Part shown: positions 48,419 through 56,670 of the stretch, in pieces | Layout: every line of letters begins with the position of its first letter | Numbering within the stretch: the first letter of the stretch is position 1 | Origin: Leuconostoc pseudomesenteroides KCTC 3652 | Lineage (GTDB): Bacteria > Bacillota > Bacilli > Lactobacillales > Lactobacillaceae | Reading direction: 5' to 3' | DNA: 64,000 bases | Assembly: GCF_014634745.1 (NCBI RefSeq) | Contig: NZ_BMBP01000002.1 | Span: forward strand, 186,001-250,000 | The notes under the pieces: generated by a model | What the model was told of the DNA's origin: nothing | Seen by the model: the letters and a program-made list of their open reading frames with translations, nothing else | Database searches by the model: none | Made by a program: the position numbers and the translations under genes

Positions 48419-48419
48419 T

Positions 48420-48752
48420 TTATTTCTCCATTTCTAAATCAAATTCATAAATTACTTCGTACATCTTCTCGTCGTCAATGTACTGCTCACTGATATAAGG
48501 CACGATACCCAAACCGTTCAAAAATGACTCAACACGTGCTTCCAAGTCTTCATCTTTGGAATCTGTGTACAGTTCAATGTTCATTGAACGTACTTTGAAG
48601 TAGCTTTCGTCATCAGCTATCATGTCATCACGTTCAACAACGTAATACACGGTATAAGGTAATGCAGGTGCTTTACCAACCGTCCAATGATGATAAACAG
48701 ACGGTAAACCGGTAACGTTTTTGAGTTGTTGATAAAAATCACTTAATTTCAT
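48420..48752 (-). CDS. Tail terminator / minor tail component
   Basis: 110-aa protein starting MKLSDFYQQLKNVTGLPSVY, with PALPYTVYYVVERDDMIADD and LEARVESFLNGLGI. This pattern is that of tail-completion proteins encoded between gp10-like and tube genes. Its ATG overlaps the upstream stop by 4 nt (ATGA). Confidence 0.7.
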   Translation of the reverse strand: MKLSDFYQQLKNVTGLPSVYHHWTVGKAPALPYTVYYVVERDDMIADDESYFKVRSMNIELYTDSKDEDLEARVESFLNGLGIVPYISEQYIDDEKMYEVIYEFDLEMEK

Positions 48753-49105
48753 GACAGCTCCTTTCTGACAACCGCTTCAAATTCATTGATAACCATTTGT
48801 TCAACCGGTTTAATGTGCGGGAATGCTTTTGAACGTCCACCGTTTCGCAAAGCGTGACCAAACTCCAGCAAATGAGTCAATGAGGCGTCTGTTGCGTTGA
48901 AAATAACGTAATTATTACCAACCTTTTGCAAGCGCCACCCTTTACGATAACGACCAGTTCTGTTCTCAAAACTTCCAGCATTGCGTAACTCTTTCACAGC
49001 TTTCTGACCAACCTGTTTCTTAGCGCTTTCCAAATCACGTTCCACATCTGAACTGTATTGCCTTAAATGTTGTACTATTTCCTGTGCAAGGTTAATTTCC
49101 GCCAT
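48749..49105 (-). CDS. HK97 gp10-like head-tail protein
   Basis: 118-aa neck protein. It contains NRTGRYRKGWRLQKVGNNYV and LTHLLEFGHALRNGGRSKAF, the basic HK97 gp10 signature with LEFGH-like core and ending HIKPVE. It overlaps its upstream neighbour by 14 nt and its downstream one by 4 nt in the compact connector cluster. Confidence 0.82.
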   Translation of the reverse strand: MAEINLAQEIVQHLRQYSSDVERDLESAKKQVGQKAVKELRNAGSFENRTGRYRKGWRLQKVGNNYVIFNATDASLTHLLEFGHALRNGGRSKAFPHIKPVEQMVINEFEAVVRKELS

Positions 49106-49400
49106 TTGCCACCCTCTTTGTTAAGTACACCGTTGTCTTATCGCCACTTTGTTGTGTGCGGTATATGTCATACTCTTGACCAAGATATTGAGCTTTTTCT
49201 TCGCCTGCATAATCAATCGTGTTGACTTGGAACGAATATTCAGGCGTTAAACCTTTTTGAGCAGCTGCCGAAAATTCAGCACGACCAACCGTAAATGGAT
49301 TAGCATAAACTTTGCGTGGTGTTTTGATTGGTTTGTAGTTACCAATATCATCTTGAACATCGGTTTCTGTGATTAAATAAAGCACTGCGTCATACTTCAT
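49092..49400 (-). CDS. Head closure protein
   Basis: 102-aa protein (MKYDAVLYLITETDVQDDIG, KVYANPFTVGRAEFSAAAQK) of the phage head-tail joining / SPP1 gp16-like type. The Tyr-rich final part (YLGQEYDIYRTQQSGDKTTV) is typical. ATG 49400 is preceded by AAGGTGATGG and overlaps the preceding gene. Confidence 0.75.
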   Translation of the reverse strand: MKYDAVLYLITETDVQDDIGNYKPIKTPRKVYANPFTVGRAEFSAAAQKGLTPEYSFQVNTIDYAGEEKAQYLGQEYDIYRTQQSGDKTTVYLTKRVANGGN

Positions 49401-49704
49401 AACCATCACCTTGCAAGTATTGTGTTGACACACTTAACTTGTCCTTTAACTGTTGATATAATGCACCAAATCGTTCAGCGTCTGGATTGTCATAACCCCA
49501 ATTGGCTTTCACGTAAAGCAGCACAGCTTGTGTAATCAAAACGTTATCATTTGAATCAGCCTTATCAACTAATCCAAATATTTTCAGGTCTGCACGAGCT
49601 GCCAAAATCAAATCGTTCAATTCCGCATCAAGTTCATCATCAACAACAGTAGAACGAACAGCTACCTTTGTCTTAGCAAACAGTGAGTCTTTTTCTTCTG
49701 CCAT
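49390..49704 (-). CDS. Head-tail connector protein (gp6-like)
   Basis: 104-aa all-helical adaptor: VDDELDAELNDLILAARADL, LITQAVLLYVKANWGYDNPD, RFGALYQQLKDKLSVS. This is the usual HK97 gp6/DNA packaging adaptor pattern. GGAGG lies 5 nt before ATG 49704, directly after the HeH-domain frame. Confidence 0.82.
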   Translation of the reverse strand: MAEEKDSLFAKTKVAVRSTVVDDELDAELNDLILAARADLKIFGLVDKADSNDNVLITQAVLLYVKANWGYDNPDAERFGALYQQLKDKLSVSTQYLQGDGYEV

Positions 49705-49743
49705 AAAGACCTCCTTAATGGGCTTCACACCCCATTCGACAGA

Positions 49744-49902
49744 TTAAGCGTCTGTGTCGTTGACCAATGCTAACAAGTCAGCCTTTACAGCGTTAGATGG
49801 ATATGGCACATTGTGTGCATCTAGCCACGCCTTAATTTCAGCAACTGTATTAGCCTCGGTTGGTTTAGCTGGCGTTTCATCAGCTAGGTTATTAGCTTGC
49901 GC
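49744..49902 (-). CDS. HeH-domain extension of the capsid protein (in +1 frame, no start of its own)
   Basis: Fifty-two codons follow the capsid gene in the +1 frame: AQANNLADETPAKPTEANTV then AEIKAWLDAHNVPYPSNAVK, ADLLALVNDTDA. The second part is a HeH/SAP-like helix-extended-loop-helix domain, often at the end of phage structural proteins. No ATG, GTG or TTG with a ribosome site precedes it. A shift at the proline codon CCC (49904-49906), ten codons... specifically four codons before the capsid stop, would join it to the capsid. It might instead be an independent gene with an atypical start. Confidence 0.6.
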   Translation of the reverse strand, partial: AQANNLADETPAKPTEANTVAEIKAWLDAHNVPYPSNAVKADLLALVNDTDA

Positions 49903-51100
49903 TGGGCGTGTCAGTGATTGTGACAAATACACCAGCGTCAGAATCAGCAGCAGAGACACCGAAACGCAATACACCTTGCAAAAGTTGACCATAAACATCA
50001 TTGTCAACCCAACGAACGGCAGCATCAGCACGGTTTGCATACAATGAAGCACGCTTCAAATCACCAATGAACAACTGCTTAACACCTTCAGCACCACCAA
50101 ATGCAGTGTCTTCAACAACAGTCAATGGCTTACCGAACAAAGTCGTACCAGTTGCGCTACCAATTTCTTCTTGCAACAATGGACGACCAGTTGTGTCTTT
50201 CAACAAGTCAAGTGCGTTGTATGCAGAAGCTGTCACAACCCATGACAAGTTGTAGGCTGGATCGAATGCAGTATTCTTGATAGTCTTCAAATCATCAACC
50301 AAAGTAGCTGATGTTGCTGACTTAGCTTTGAACTTTGAAAGTACAGCAGCAATCTTTTCATTTGAAGTGTTGACCTTAACTTGGTTAACCCAGTTTGATA
50401 CCAATGCAACCAAATCTACTTGTGCATCTGCAATAGATTCTTGTGATACTGGAATGTAACCACGGTAAGTATCGACAGACCATTCAACATTAGTAAATTC
50501 AGGCTTTCCCAATTCTGGGTTAGCAGCTAATTCAGCAACAGTTGGTAGCTTTGTTGAAGCACGCTTCAAAATAGGATAAGTTCCCTTTGCAGTAGTAACC
50601 GCTGTCTTAGTTACCAAAGAAGACAAGTCAGTAACCGTATCAATGGCTGCTTCTGGGTTATAAATGATTTCTTCTGGGATAACAGCACCAACATCAGTTG
50701 ATGTGATACCATCACGCTTTTCACCCTTTGAATGTAAGAACTCATTTAGCAAATCACGATATTCTTTCTTTGGTGTTGCTCCTACTGGTTGTGGCACGTC
50801 TCGTACCTCCTTTTCTTTTTCATGTGATCGTTGTTGGTTGTCATCTGGATTAGCAGGTGGTGTTGGTTGGCTGTCAGTTGACTTGCCAGCGTCTTTGTTG
50901 TCACCCTTTTCTTCTTCATCAAGAGTGTCAGGCATGGCGTCAACCAATTCTTTCAACTTTTTGATGTCTGATTCATAATCACGAACTTCAGTCATCAATG
51001 AGTCAGCATTATCTGCCTTATCAGCGACTGCTTTACGTGCTTCTACGATTTTTGCTCGCAATTCTGTTTGCTTTTGAGCCAATTCTTCTTGAATTGTCAT
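49892..51100 (-). CDS. Major capsid protein, HK97 fold
   Basis: 402-aa precursor. The N-terminal ~110 residues (EELAQKQTELRAKIVEARKA, acidic linker) are the delta scaffold that the protease removes. The mature part begins near KEYRDLLNEFLHSKGEKRDG and has IPEEIIYNPEAAIDTVTDLS, VEWSVDTYRGYIPVSQESI and the C-terminal GDLKRASLYANRADAAVRW. The gene ends in two adjacent stop codons, after which the +1 frame carries a HeH domain. It overlaps the protease gene by 4 nt. Confidence 0.92.
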   Translation of the reverse strand: MTIQEELAQKQTELRAKIVEARKAVADKADNADSLMTEVRDYESDIKKLKELVDAMPDTLDEEEKGDNKDAGKSTDSQPTPPANPDDNQQRSHEKEKEVRDVPQPVGATPKKEYRDLLNEFLHSKGEKRDGITSTDVGAVIPEEIIYNPEAAIDTVTDLSSLVTKTAVTTAKGTYPILKRASTKLPTVAELAANPELGKPEFTNVEWSVDTYRGYIPVSQESIADAQVDLVALVSNWVNQVKVNTSNEKIAAVLSKFKAKSATSATLVDDLKTIKNTAFDPAYNLSWVVTASAYNALDLLKDTTGRPLLQEEIGSATGTTLFGKPLTVVEDTAFGGAEGVKQLFIGDLKRASLYANRADAAVRWVDNDVYGQLLQGVLRFGVSAADSDAGVFVTITDTPSAS

Positions 51101-51663
51101 ACTTTAATTCCTCCGATTTCACGCTCGATGGCGTTTAGTTCGATAAGCTCAAGTTCTGATGAACGATGTAACTTATCACGCTGTGCAATGGCAACCTTTG
51201 TATCTTGGTATGCAGGAATAGGCGTGAGCGTAATTTCAAACAACTCATCAATTTTGAGAATTGTCCGAATATCAGTTTCATCCCCCGCCTCCCAATTTTC
51301 ATCAGCAACCGTAAACCCAAACGACATACCTTGAATGTTGCCAACTCGAATATCTTCAAGCACATCATTTGCAAGGGTTGTGTTTGGTAAAGTTGCATTA
51401 AAAAAGACGCCTGTATCATCTACCCCAATGGATAGTGTTCCTGCGTCCACACGTGCCAGTACGTTGTTAAAATCATGACCATAGAGTAAATACACGTTAT
51501 CGAAAGAAACGTCCTTAAATGCGTTATTATCGACATATTCGATAAATCCTCCTAGGTTCTGTGACGGCTTTCCGAATACCACTGGATAACCCGTGATGGT
51601 TCTGCCATCTGTGCCATCACGTATCTCAATATTAGAAATACTATACGTTCTGATTTCCTGCAT
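51097..51663 (-). CDS. Prohead protease (HK97 family)
   Basis: 188-aa serine protease that matures the capsid. The N-terminal GRTITGYPVVFGKPSQNLGG, the catalytic His in YLLYGHDFNNVLARV and the Ser region IQGMSFGFTV are all present; EITLTPIPAYQDTKV is the family end motif. It overlaps portal by 23 nt and capsid by 4 nt. Confidence 0.92.
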   Translation of the reverse strand: MQEIRTYSISNIEIRDGTDGRTITGYPVVFGKPSQNLGGFIEYVDNNAFKDVSFDNVYLLYGHDFNNVLARVDAGTLSIGVDDTGVFFNATLPNTTLANDVLEDIRVGNIQGMSFGFTVADENWEAGDETDIRTILKIDELFEITLTPIPAYQDTKVAIAQRDKLHRSSELELIELNAIEREIGGIKV

Positions 51664-52795
51664 TTGTTGACTCCTTTCCTACTGCGTTTTCTTGACCAAC
51701 GGCGTTAATTAAATCAGGCGTGACCAAGTCACTGTGACTGTCTTTAAGAATTTCAAGACCAAGCACAGAACTAATTGCGCCACCTTTAATTAAGTTGGTT
51801 GTCCGTTGTTCAAGCATTGCACCATCTAAATCGGTAGCTTCACGAATATCAGCAATAATATTCTCGCCGTACTTCATAGAAAGTTCTTCCAATGCTGGTG
51901 CTAGGTAACGACCTATTGTATTGTTATAAGTCGCTCGTATCTGATCAGCGTTAGAATGTTCCGACTCACTACCCAACATGTCGGACGGCAACATAAACGC
52001 TTTAGCGATTTGAGAACGCGTCCAATCAGTAGCAGTCAACAATTTAGCAACATCACTTTTAACTTCCAACTGTGAATAGTCAAAAGTACCGTCCATTACC
52101 ATTACTCGACCAGCATTAACGCCAGTGTTGGCTGCTTCAAAAGCAGTACGAACAGCTTCACGACCCTCACTGTTTAATTTGTTGCCAGTATTGAGTTTCA
52201 ACATTGCACTAGGGTTAGCTGACTTGTTGAATACAGAATTAGCCAGTTTGTTGTTACCTGATTGCAGGGTTAACTCATCAACTAATGCAGTTAAGGGACT
52301 TTTACCAGTTAACCCGCCATCAGTTGAAAGTAATCGTAAATGAATAACATCATCTGCTGGCACATTTTTCAAATCATCTTCTTGTGTACCATTAAAAGTA
52401 ATGTCATAGGTCGTTGTTTGACCATCATCACTTAAATACTGACTAATATGCGATGGTGAAACAAATTCAAGATACTCACCCGATCCATCTAATCGTCTCA
52501 AAGCATAAGCGTTACCTGTCAACAGCATTTGTGCAATCATGGACTGGAAAAAATTAAAACGGTTAGTGACACGGCTTGGCGTGCCTAACAATTTATCAAT
52601 TTTTTGTTTCTTCGGTGCATGAAACTTAACACGTGCAATGTCGGAACTGATAATATTAACAGCAGTCCATACATCACTATTCTTTAATGCTCTATCAGCA
52701 CTAATATATCCACTACCTAAGACCATCTGACCACTTGACAGCGTATATGAGCTTCCCGAACCTCTAATGGGTTGGCTTCTTTTTTCAAAAAACAT
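51641..52795 (-). CDS. Portal protein
   Basis: 384-aa HK97-type portal. SDVWTAVNIISSDIARVKFH, QSMIAQMLLTGNAYALRRLD, VIHLRLLSTDGGLTGKSPL and FMLPSDMLG are typical. GGAGG is 7 nt before the ATG at 52795; another ATG directly upstream (52798) is possible. The gene follows a small membrane protein and terL. Confidence 0.92.
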   Translation of the reverse strand: MFFEKRSQPIRGSGSSYTLSSGQMVLGSGYISADRALKNSDVWTAVNIISSDIARVKFHAPKKQKIDKLLGTPSRVTNRFNFFQSMIAQMLLTGNAYALRRLDGSGEYLEFVSPSHISQYLSDDGQTTTYDITFNGTQEDDLKNVPADDVIHLRLLSTDGGLTGKSPLTALVDELTLQSGNNKLANSVFNKSANPSAMLKLNTGNKLNSEGREAVRTAFEAANTGVNAGRVMVMDGTFDYSQLEVKSDVAKLLTATDWTRSQIAKAFMLPSDMLGSESEHSNADQIRATYNNTIGRYLAPALEELSMKYGENIIADIREATDLDGAMLEQRTTNLIKGGAISSVLGLEILKDSHSDLVTPDLINAVGQENAVGKESTNAGNQNV

Positions 52796-52980
52796 CATTC
52801 ACCTCCTTTATTGGAACGTGTGAAGTAACTAATCAACAACAGAAACGCTCCTAACACAATAAAACCAACGATTAAGTGCAATAAAAAAGCAGCATACGTA
52901 ATCGCAGCCGCTCCCAATAGTGAAGTGATATCTGATATGTTTTTAAACAGCCAATTGACTGTATTTTTTATCCTTTTCAA
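52795..52980 (-). CDS. Small two-helix membrane protein between terL and portal
   Basis: 61-aa protein with two hydrophobic segments (residues 18-35 and 37-53; LLGAAAITYAAFLLHLIVGF) and a basic N-terminus. Small genes of this kind (DUF1056-like) lie between terminase and portal in lactobacillus siphoviruses. Start and stop overlap both neighbours by 4 nt. Role unknown. Confidence 0.7.
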   Translation of the reverse strand: MKRIKNTVNWLFKNISDITSLLGAAAITYAAFLLHLIVGFIVLGAFLLLISYFTRSNKGGE

Positions 52981-54731
52981 AAGCCAAAACCTCCACTTGT
53001 AAAGTATTCATTAATCTGGTCATCGTTCATTCTGTCAAACTCACTCTTTTCTGTTCCAGCAAAATCTTCAAAATGATAAATACCTTGTTTCAAGGCGTCA
53101 ATTAAGGCATCGACCAAATCAATCTTTAAAGTCGCCTTATTTTTATCAATTTTGATACCGTTATTGTCGCTTGTAATAACTGCATTCATCAAAGACTTCT
53201 CCATCATTGGGTCATCAAGCCGTGTGATACGTCCCTCAATGAAACTGTCTTGTAGCCACTTGGTTGGCTCATTCAAACTTAGTGAACCTTGCCTTACTGG
53301 TAGCATAGTCCAAGTTGTCGCTTCTTCAATCGTTTGAATAAAGGCATAAGCGTGCGCCGAATCATAAGCAAACACCAAAACTTCAAGTTCGTACTCTTCC
53401 ACGAAGTCCATAAGCCACTGATAGATGAAGCCATTGTCAATTAATCCACGTCTGTGCTGTGTAATATCAGCAAATCCTTTAGCTTCCATGTCACGATAGT
53501 TAATACCATCTTGCTTTTCCTTAGCTTCAATGTTTCCAGCCTTGTGCCACGGTATAAACGAATGTTGATACAAATGGAAGCGTTGTTCACCATTTTCATC
53601 TATATATGGGAACACAAATGCTAATGCAGCGTCATCACTAGTCATAGAATTATCAAACCCAATGTAAACTTGGCGATTGTGCATGTCAAAATCTTGAATA
53701 ACAGCGTTTTGCACGTCTTCCAGTGAAAAAGCAGCGTTTTCTTCTGCATTTAGCCAAATATTCATGTTTTTAACAAGAAAATCGTTAATTTTTCCTTGCG
53801 ACATGAGTGTATTTCGCTCCGAAACTAGACCATTTAACAGCTTCATGTGCTGACTTTCAAGCCCTAATAATGGGTTTGACTTCTCCCAAGTCTCTGGTTT
53901 GAACACTTCATCAGGACTATCTTGTGACCAAACAGCCAAAAAGAAGTCGTCTAGCTCATGAGCACCACTTTTAATGTCATTAGAAACGTTCCTAATATCC
54001 TCACGCAATGGTGCATTAGGGTTTTGATACGCTGTACTAATCATTAAGAATAATGCTTCTTCAATCTTGACCTGTCCTGATGTAATTTTCCCAAACGCTT
54101 CACGGCTTTTTTGGTCGCCTGCCTCATCGAATATGGCAGTAGTAGCATGATAACTATCAAACTTGCCACCATCGGCTGACAACCGGACAATCACATTATT
54201 TTTTGACTTCATTGTGATTGTTTCGTATGTATCAGCAATATCTTTATCACGCTTCTTGAAGATGCCTTGACGCATTTTGTTAATCGTGCCACGAATATAT
54301 CCATATAGCTTCTTTGATTGTGCAACTGTGTTAGAAGCGACAATGATATCTTGGTTATTCTTTTTGTAAGACTGTACAAAGAAGTCATAAGTCGCCAGAA
54401 CACTAGCTAAGTAAGTCTTACCTTGACCACGTGCGATACTGGCAATCGCTTTGCGGTAACGCTTACCACCCGTCTTTTTGTTTCGCCAACCTACCAATGA
54501 CCCTAAAATAAACACTTCCCAATCCATCAATGGCATAGGAACGCCTGTGTCAGGGTCCGGCACGTATTGAGCGAATAATAAAAGGCCATCAACGTAATTA
54601 GAATCAAATTCATAATCCCAATCTTTACGTTTTAGGTCTTCAAGATGGCGTTTAGCACTCAAGATTAAAAGTTCACCAGCTACTCGTTTTCCGTTCACAA
54701 CATCTTGAGCATATTGTGTCACTTTGTCCAA
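52977..54731 (-). CDS. terL: Terminase large subunit
   Basis: 584-aa packaging motor. The ATPase has SIARGQGKTYLASVLA as Walker A (near residue 100) and TAIFDEAGDQ as Walker B (near 200). The nuclease domain shows YIGFDNSMTSDDAALAF, VFAYDSAHAYAF and KIDLVDALIDALKQGIYHF with acidic metal ligands. HK97 and cos-type phages carry this kind of TerL. The ATG has AAGGGGATGATT upstream. Confidence 0.94.
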   Translation of the reverse strand: MDKVTQYAQDVVNGKRVAGELLILSAKRHLEDLKRKDWDYEFDSNYVDGLLLFAQYVPDPDTGVPMPLMDWEVFILGSLVGWRNKKTGGKRYRKAIASIARGQGKTYLASVLATYDFFVQSYKKNNQDIIVASNTVAQSKKLYGYIRGTINKMRQGIFKKRDKDIADTYETITMKSKNNVIVRLSADGGKFDSYHATTAIFDEAGDQKSREAFGKITSGQVKIEEALFLMISTAYQNPNAPLREDIRNVSNDIKSGAHELDDFFLAVWSQDSPDEVFKPETWEKSNPLLGLESQHMKLLNGLVSERNTLMSQGKINDFLVKNMNIWLNAEENAAFSLEDVQNAVIQDFDMHNRQVYIGFDNSMTSDDAALAFVFPYIDENGEQRFHLYQHSFIPWHKAGNIEAKEKQDGINYRDMEAKGFADITQHRRGLIDNGFIYQWLMDFVEEYELEVLVFAYDSAHAYAFIQTIEEATTWTMLPVRQGSLSLNEPTKWLQDSFIEGRITRLDDPMMEKSLMNAVITSDNNGIKIDKNKATLKIDLVDALIDALKQGIYHFEDFAGTEKSEFDRMNDDQINEYFTSGGFGF

Positions 54732-54983
54732 AAAATCATCCCCTTTCTAGGTAAAATATAACAGTTAAATATAATTATAAAGTAACGTTTATTAAATGAG
54801 ATTATGAGAAAGTCCCGAAAAGTAACAAAAAACGTGTTACTTTACTAAAAAAAATGTTACCTATCTAACCCTTTGAGCCACAATGACTTTCTAGACAAAG
54901 GTAACAAAGTAACATAATACAATATATTATTATATATATATTATTATGCAGAGTGATTTAAAGTTACTGTTACCCTAAAAAAG
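54732..54983. repeat. Intergenic cluster of GTTAC/GTAAC motifs between terS and terL
   Basis: Within 206 bp nine copies of the 5-mer GTTAC occur in either orientation (54782, 54822, 54836, 54856, 54901, 54909, 54963, 54969 and 54983), several as AAAGTTAC or AAAGTAAC. A 30-bp A/T palindrome-like stretch (54922-54950) lies among them. There is no gene in this gap. Iterated sites next to the terminase genes suggest a protein-binding region such as the packaging site. Confidence 0.6.
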
Positions 54984-55466
54984 TTACCCACCCATCTTAG
55001 CAACAATATCATCTGTTTCATCATCATTTTCAGAAGTAACATCAGCTAAAATAGAACTACGACTAATCGGATCTAATCCCAATGACGAACCTAGCGATTT
55101 AATGTTTTTGACTGCATTATTCAAAACGTCAACGGCTGGATTCTTTTTCATTTTGTCATCTTCAAAAATAACCACACCATGCTCATTAATGACTTTACGA
55201 GCTTGACGACTAACAGAAACTTGTACAACAAATTCTTCAAGAATAGAACTGTCTAAGTCTTTCAAAATACCTTTACTGTTAAACTCTTGAACGATGTGCT
55301 TATACAACGTCTTTTCTTCCGAAGTTAAACGAGAAGGCGGTGATTTAATCGCTTGGAAGTCACTGTTGTTGTCAATAGCTCGTTTTGCACGTTCTGCACG
55401 GTCTTTGTTCTTTACATCTGGATTGTTTAATTTTGGTTTACGACCTTGACCTGGTGCATTAGCCAC
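54984..55466 (-). CDS. terS: Terminase small subunit, P27 family
   Basis: 160-aa DNA-recognition subunit. The N-terminus GQGRKPKLNNPDVKNKDRAE, SPPSRLTSEEKTLYKHIVQE and ILEEFVVQVSVSRQARKVIN form the P27-like helical core, ending in an acidic tail. It lies between an HNH gene and terL, the standard order of HNH-dependent cos packaging. Confidence 0.88.
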   Translation of the reverse strand: MANAPGQGRKPKLNNPDVKNKDRAERAKRAIDNNSDFQAIKSPPSRLTSEEKTLYKHIVQEFNSKGILKDLDSSILEEFVVQVSVSRQARKVINEHGVVIFEDDKMKKNPAVDVLNNAVKNIKSLGSSLGLDPISRSSILADVTSENDDETDDIVAKMGG

Positions 55467-55626
55467 AAAATCACCTCCTTTTCAAATAATTAATTTTGGG
55501 AATTGTACAGAAGACGAGAGCTATACTACGTTTTCCTTTTATCGTACCCATAGCCCCCCATCAGAAGCTCACAGAGACGTTTTAAAACCGTTTGAGTATA
55601 AATACACCTAAATACATTTAAACGTC

Positions 55627-56118
55627 TTAAATCGTCTTTAATTCATTAAATTTAATTGGAATATATTTTATCTCTTTAACAGGCACAGCACTCTTGTTAA
55701 TCGTGTTCTTCTTACCTGTGCCGTAGTATATCTGTTCCCACTCTGTCTTAGCTTTATGTGAAGCCATAGATGTTAGCACAAGGTTGTTGATGTCATCTCT
55801 TAACTCTGGCGCAAACTCAATCGGGACAATGTGGTCTACCAACTTACCAGGAACTACCAGACCATCACGCAAAGCATATTGATCTAACCCATTGTCACGT
55901 TCGATAACTTGCTTGCGTAACCGCTTCCATTGTTTCGTCTGATAGAAAGCGATACGTTCTTTGGTCTTGTTATCGTGTTGGCGCTTCACATTGTATGCCT
56001 TATCAAATCGCTTTGTGTCTCGGGGATGAAATGCAATATGTTGTGTACAGTATCTGTCATCAAATGGTATCAGCTTATGGCAACCTTGATATGCACATGT
56101 GTGTACCTTACTTCCCAT
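55627..56118 (-). CDS. HNH endonuclease of the packaging module
   Basis: 163-aa nuclease required together with TerL/TerS in cos phages. A zinc-binding N-terminus (CAYQGCHKLIPFDDRYCTQH) precedes a basic helix and the HNH core, LVDHIVPIEFAPELRDDINN with LVLTSMASHKAKTEWEQ. ATG 56118 overlaps the end of the preceding gene; no strong SD is seen, so coupling is likely. Confidence 0.88.
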   Translation of the reverse strand: MGSKVHTCAYQGCHKLIPFDDRYCTQHIAFHPRDTKRFDKAYNVKRQHDNKTKERIAFYQTKQWKRLRKQVIERDNGLDQYALRDGLVVPGKLVDHIVPIEFAPELRDDINNLVLTSMASHKAKTEWEQIYYGTGKKNTINKSAVPVKEIKYIPIKFNELKTI

Positions 56119-56455
56119 TATCAAACGCTTCAGTGATGGCACTACCAATTCGAGAATACTTCTCGCCTAATTGTTTCATCTCACTGTCATCTACTTCAAC
56201 CTTGACGTTAATAGTAATGTCATCTAATCCACGTGTTGACTTGTGCTTTGTAGCTGGTTCCATAATCTTTGGTTCATCATCAATAGGTACATATGAATTC
56301 TTAACTTGTTCATTACCCTGCTCCATAACGGTTGCGAATTTATCGCCTTTAATAATAGTCAGACTACCATCAATTTCGATATGATTACCCCTAATCAAAA
56401 TACCGTCTTTGGTTAGTTCAATTACTTGTCCGTTAGTTAAATTAAATTCTGTCAT
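56108..56455 (-). CDS. Phage protein, 115 aa, unknown function
   Basis: Starts MTEFNLTNGQVIELTKDGIL, a beta-rich first half that looks like a small barrel (IRGNHIEIDGSLTIIKGD), then a helical C-terminal part (VEVDDSEMKQLGEKYSRIGS). GAGGAG lies 6 nt before ATG 56455. It overlaps the HNH gene by 11 nt. I recognise no family. Confidence 0.65.
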   Translation of the reverse strand: MTEFNLTNGQVIELTKDGILIRGNHIEIDGSLTIIKGDKFATVMEQGNEQVKNSYVPIDDEPKIMEPATKHKSTRGLDDITINVKVEVDDSEMKQLGEKYSRIGSAITEAFDNGK

Positions 56456-56490
56456 TGTTTTCTCCTCATTCACTGCAAAATAAAAAGCGC

Positions 56491-56661
56491 TTATCTGTCA
56501 GCCGTTGCTTCAATAAAAATTAATAAAACAAGAAGCAGTAGCCACAAAATAACGCCGATAATTAAAGGTGAAAATACAATTAGCCAACTCCACGCGACTA
56601 CATTGAAAACTTTCAACAAAATAAATAGAATTGTTAATATACTAAATAAACCTAATTTCAT
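56491..56661 (-). CDS. Small membrane protein, transmembrane Fragile-X-F-like, 56 aa
   Basis: Frame MKLGLFSILTILFILLKVFN to EATADR with two membrane helices (residues 4-18 and 22-50, with the motif VVAWSWLIVFSPLIIGV). This K-x-x-x-VVAWSW pattern is known from small phage proteins annotated as transmembrane Fragile-X-F. GGAGA lies 5 nt upstream of the ATG. Function unknown. Confidence 0.65.
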   Translation of the reverse strand: MKLGLFSILTILFILLKVFNVVAWSWLIVFSPLIIGVILWLLLLVLLIFIEATADR

Positions 56662-56670
56662 ATCATTCTC

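Noticed and set aside
54922-54950. A/T palindrome between terS and terL as a replication origin
   Set aside because: It is low-complexity TA sequence with no DnaA boxes or DnaD/initiator gene next to it; kept only as part of the motif cluster.
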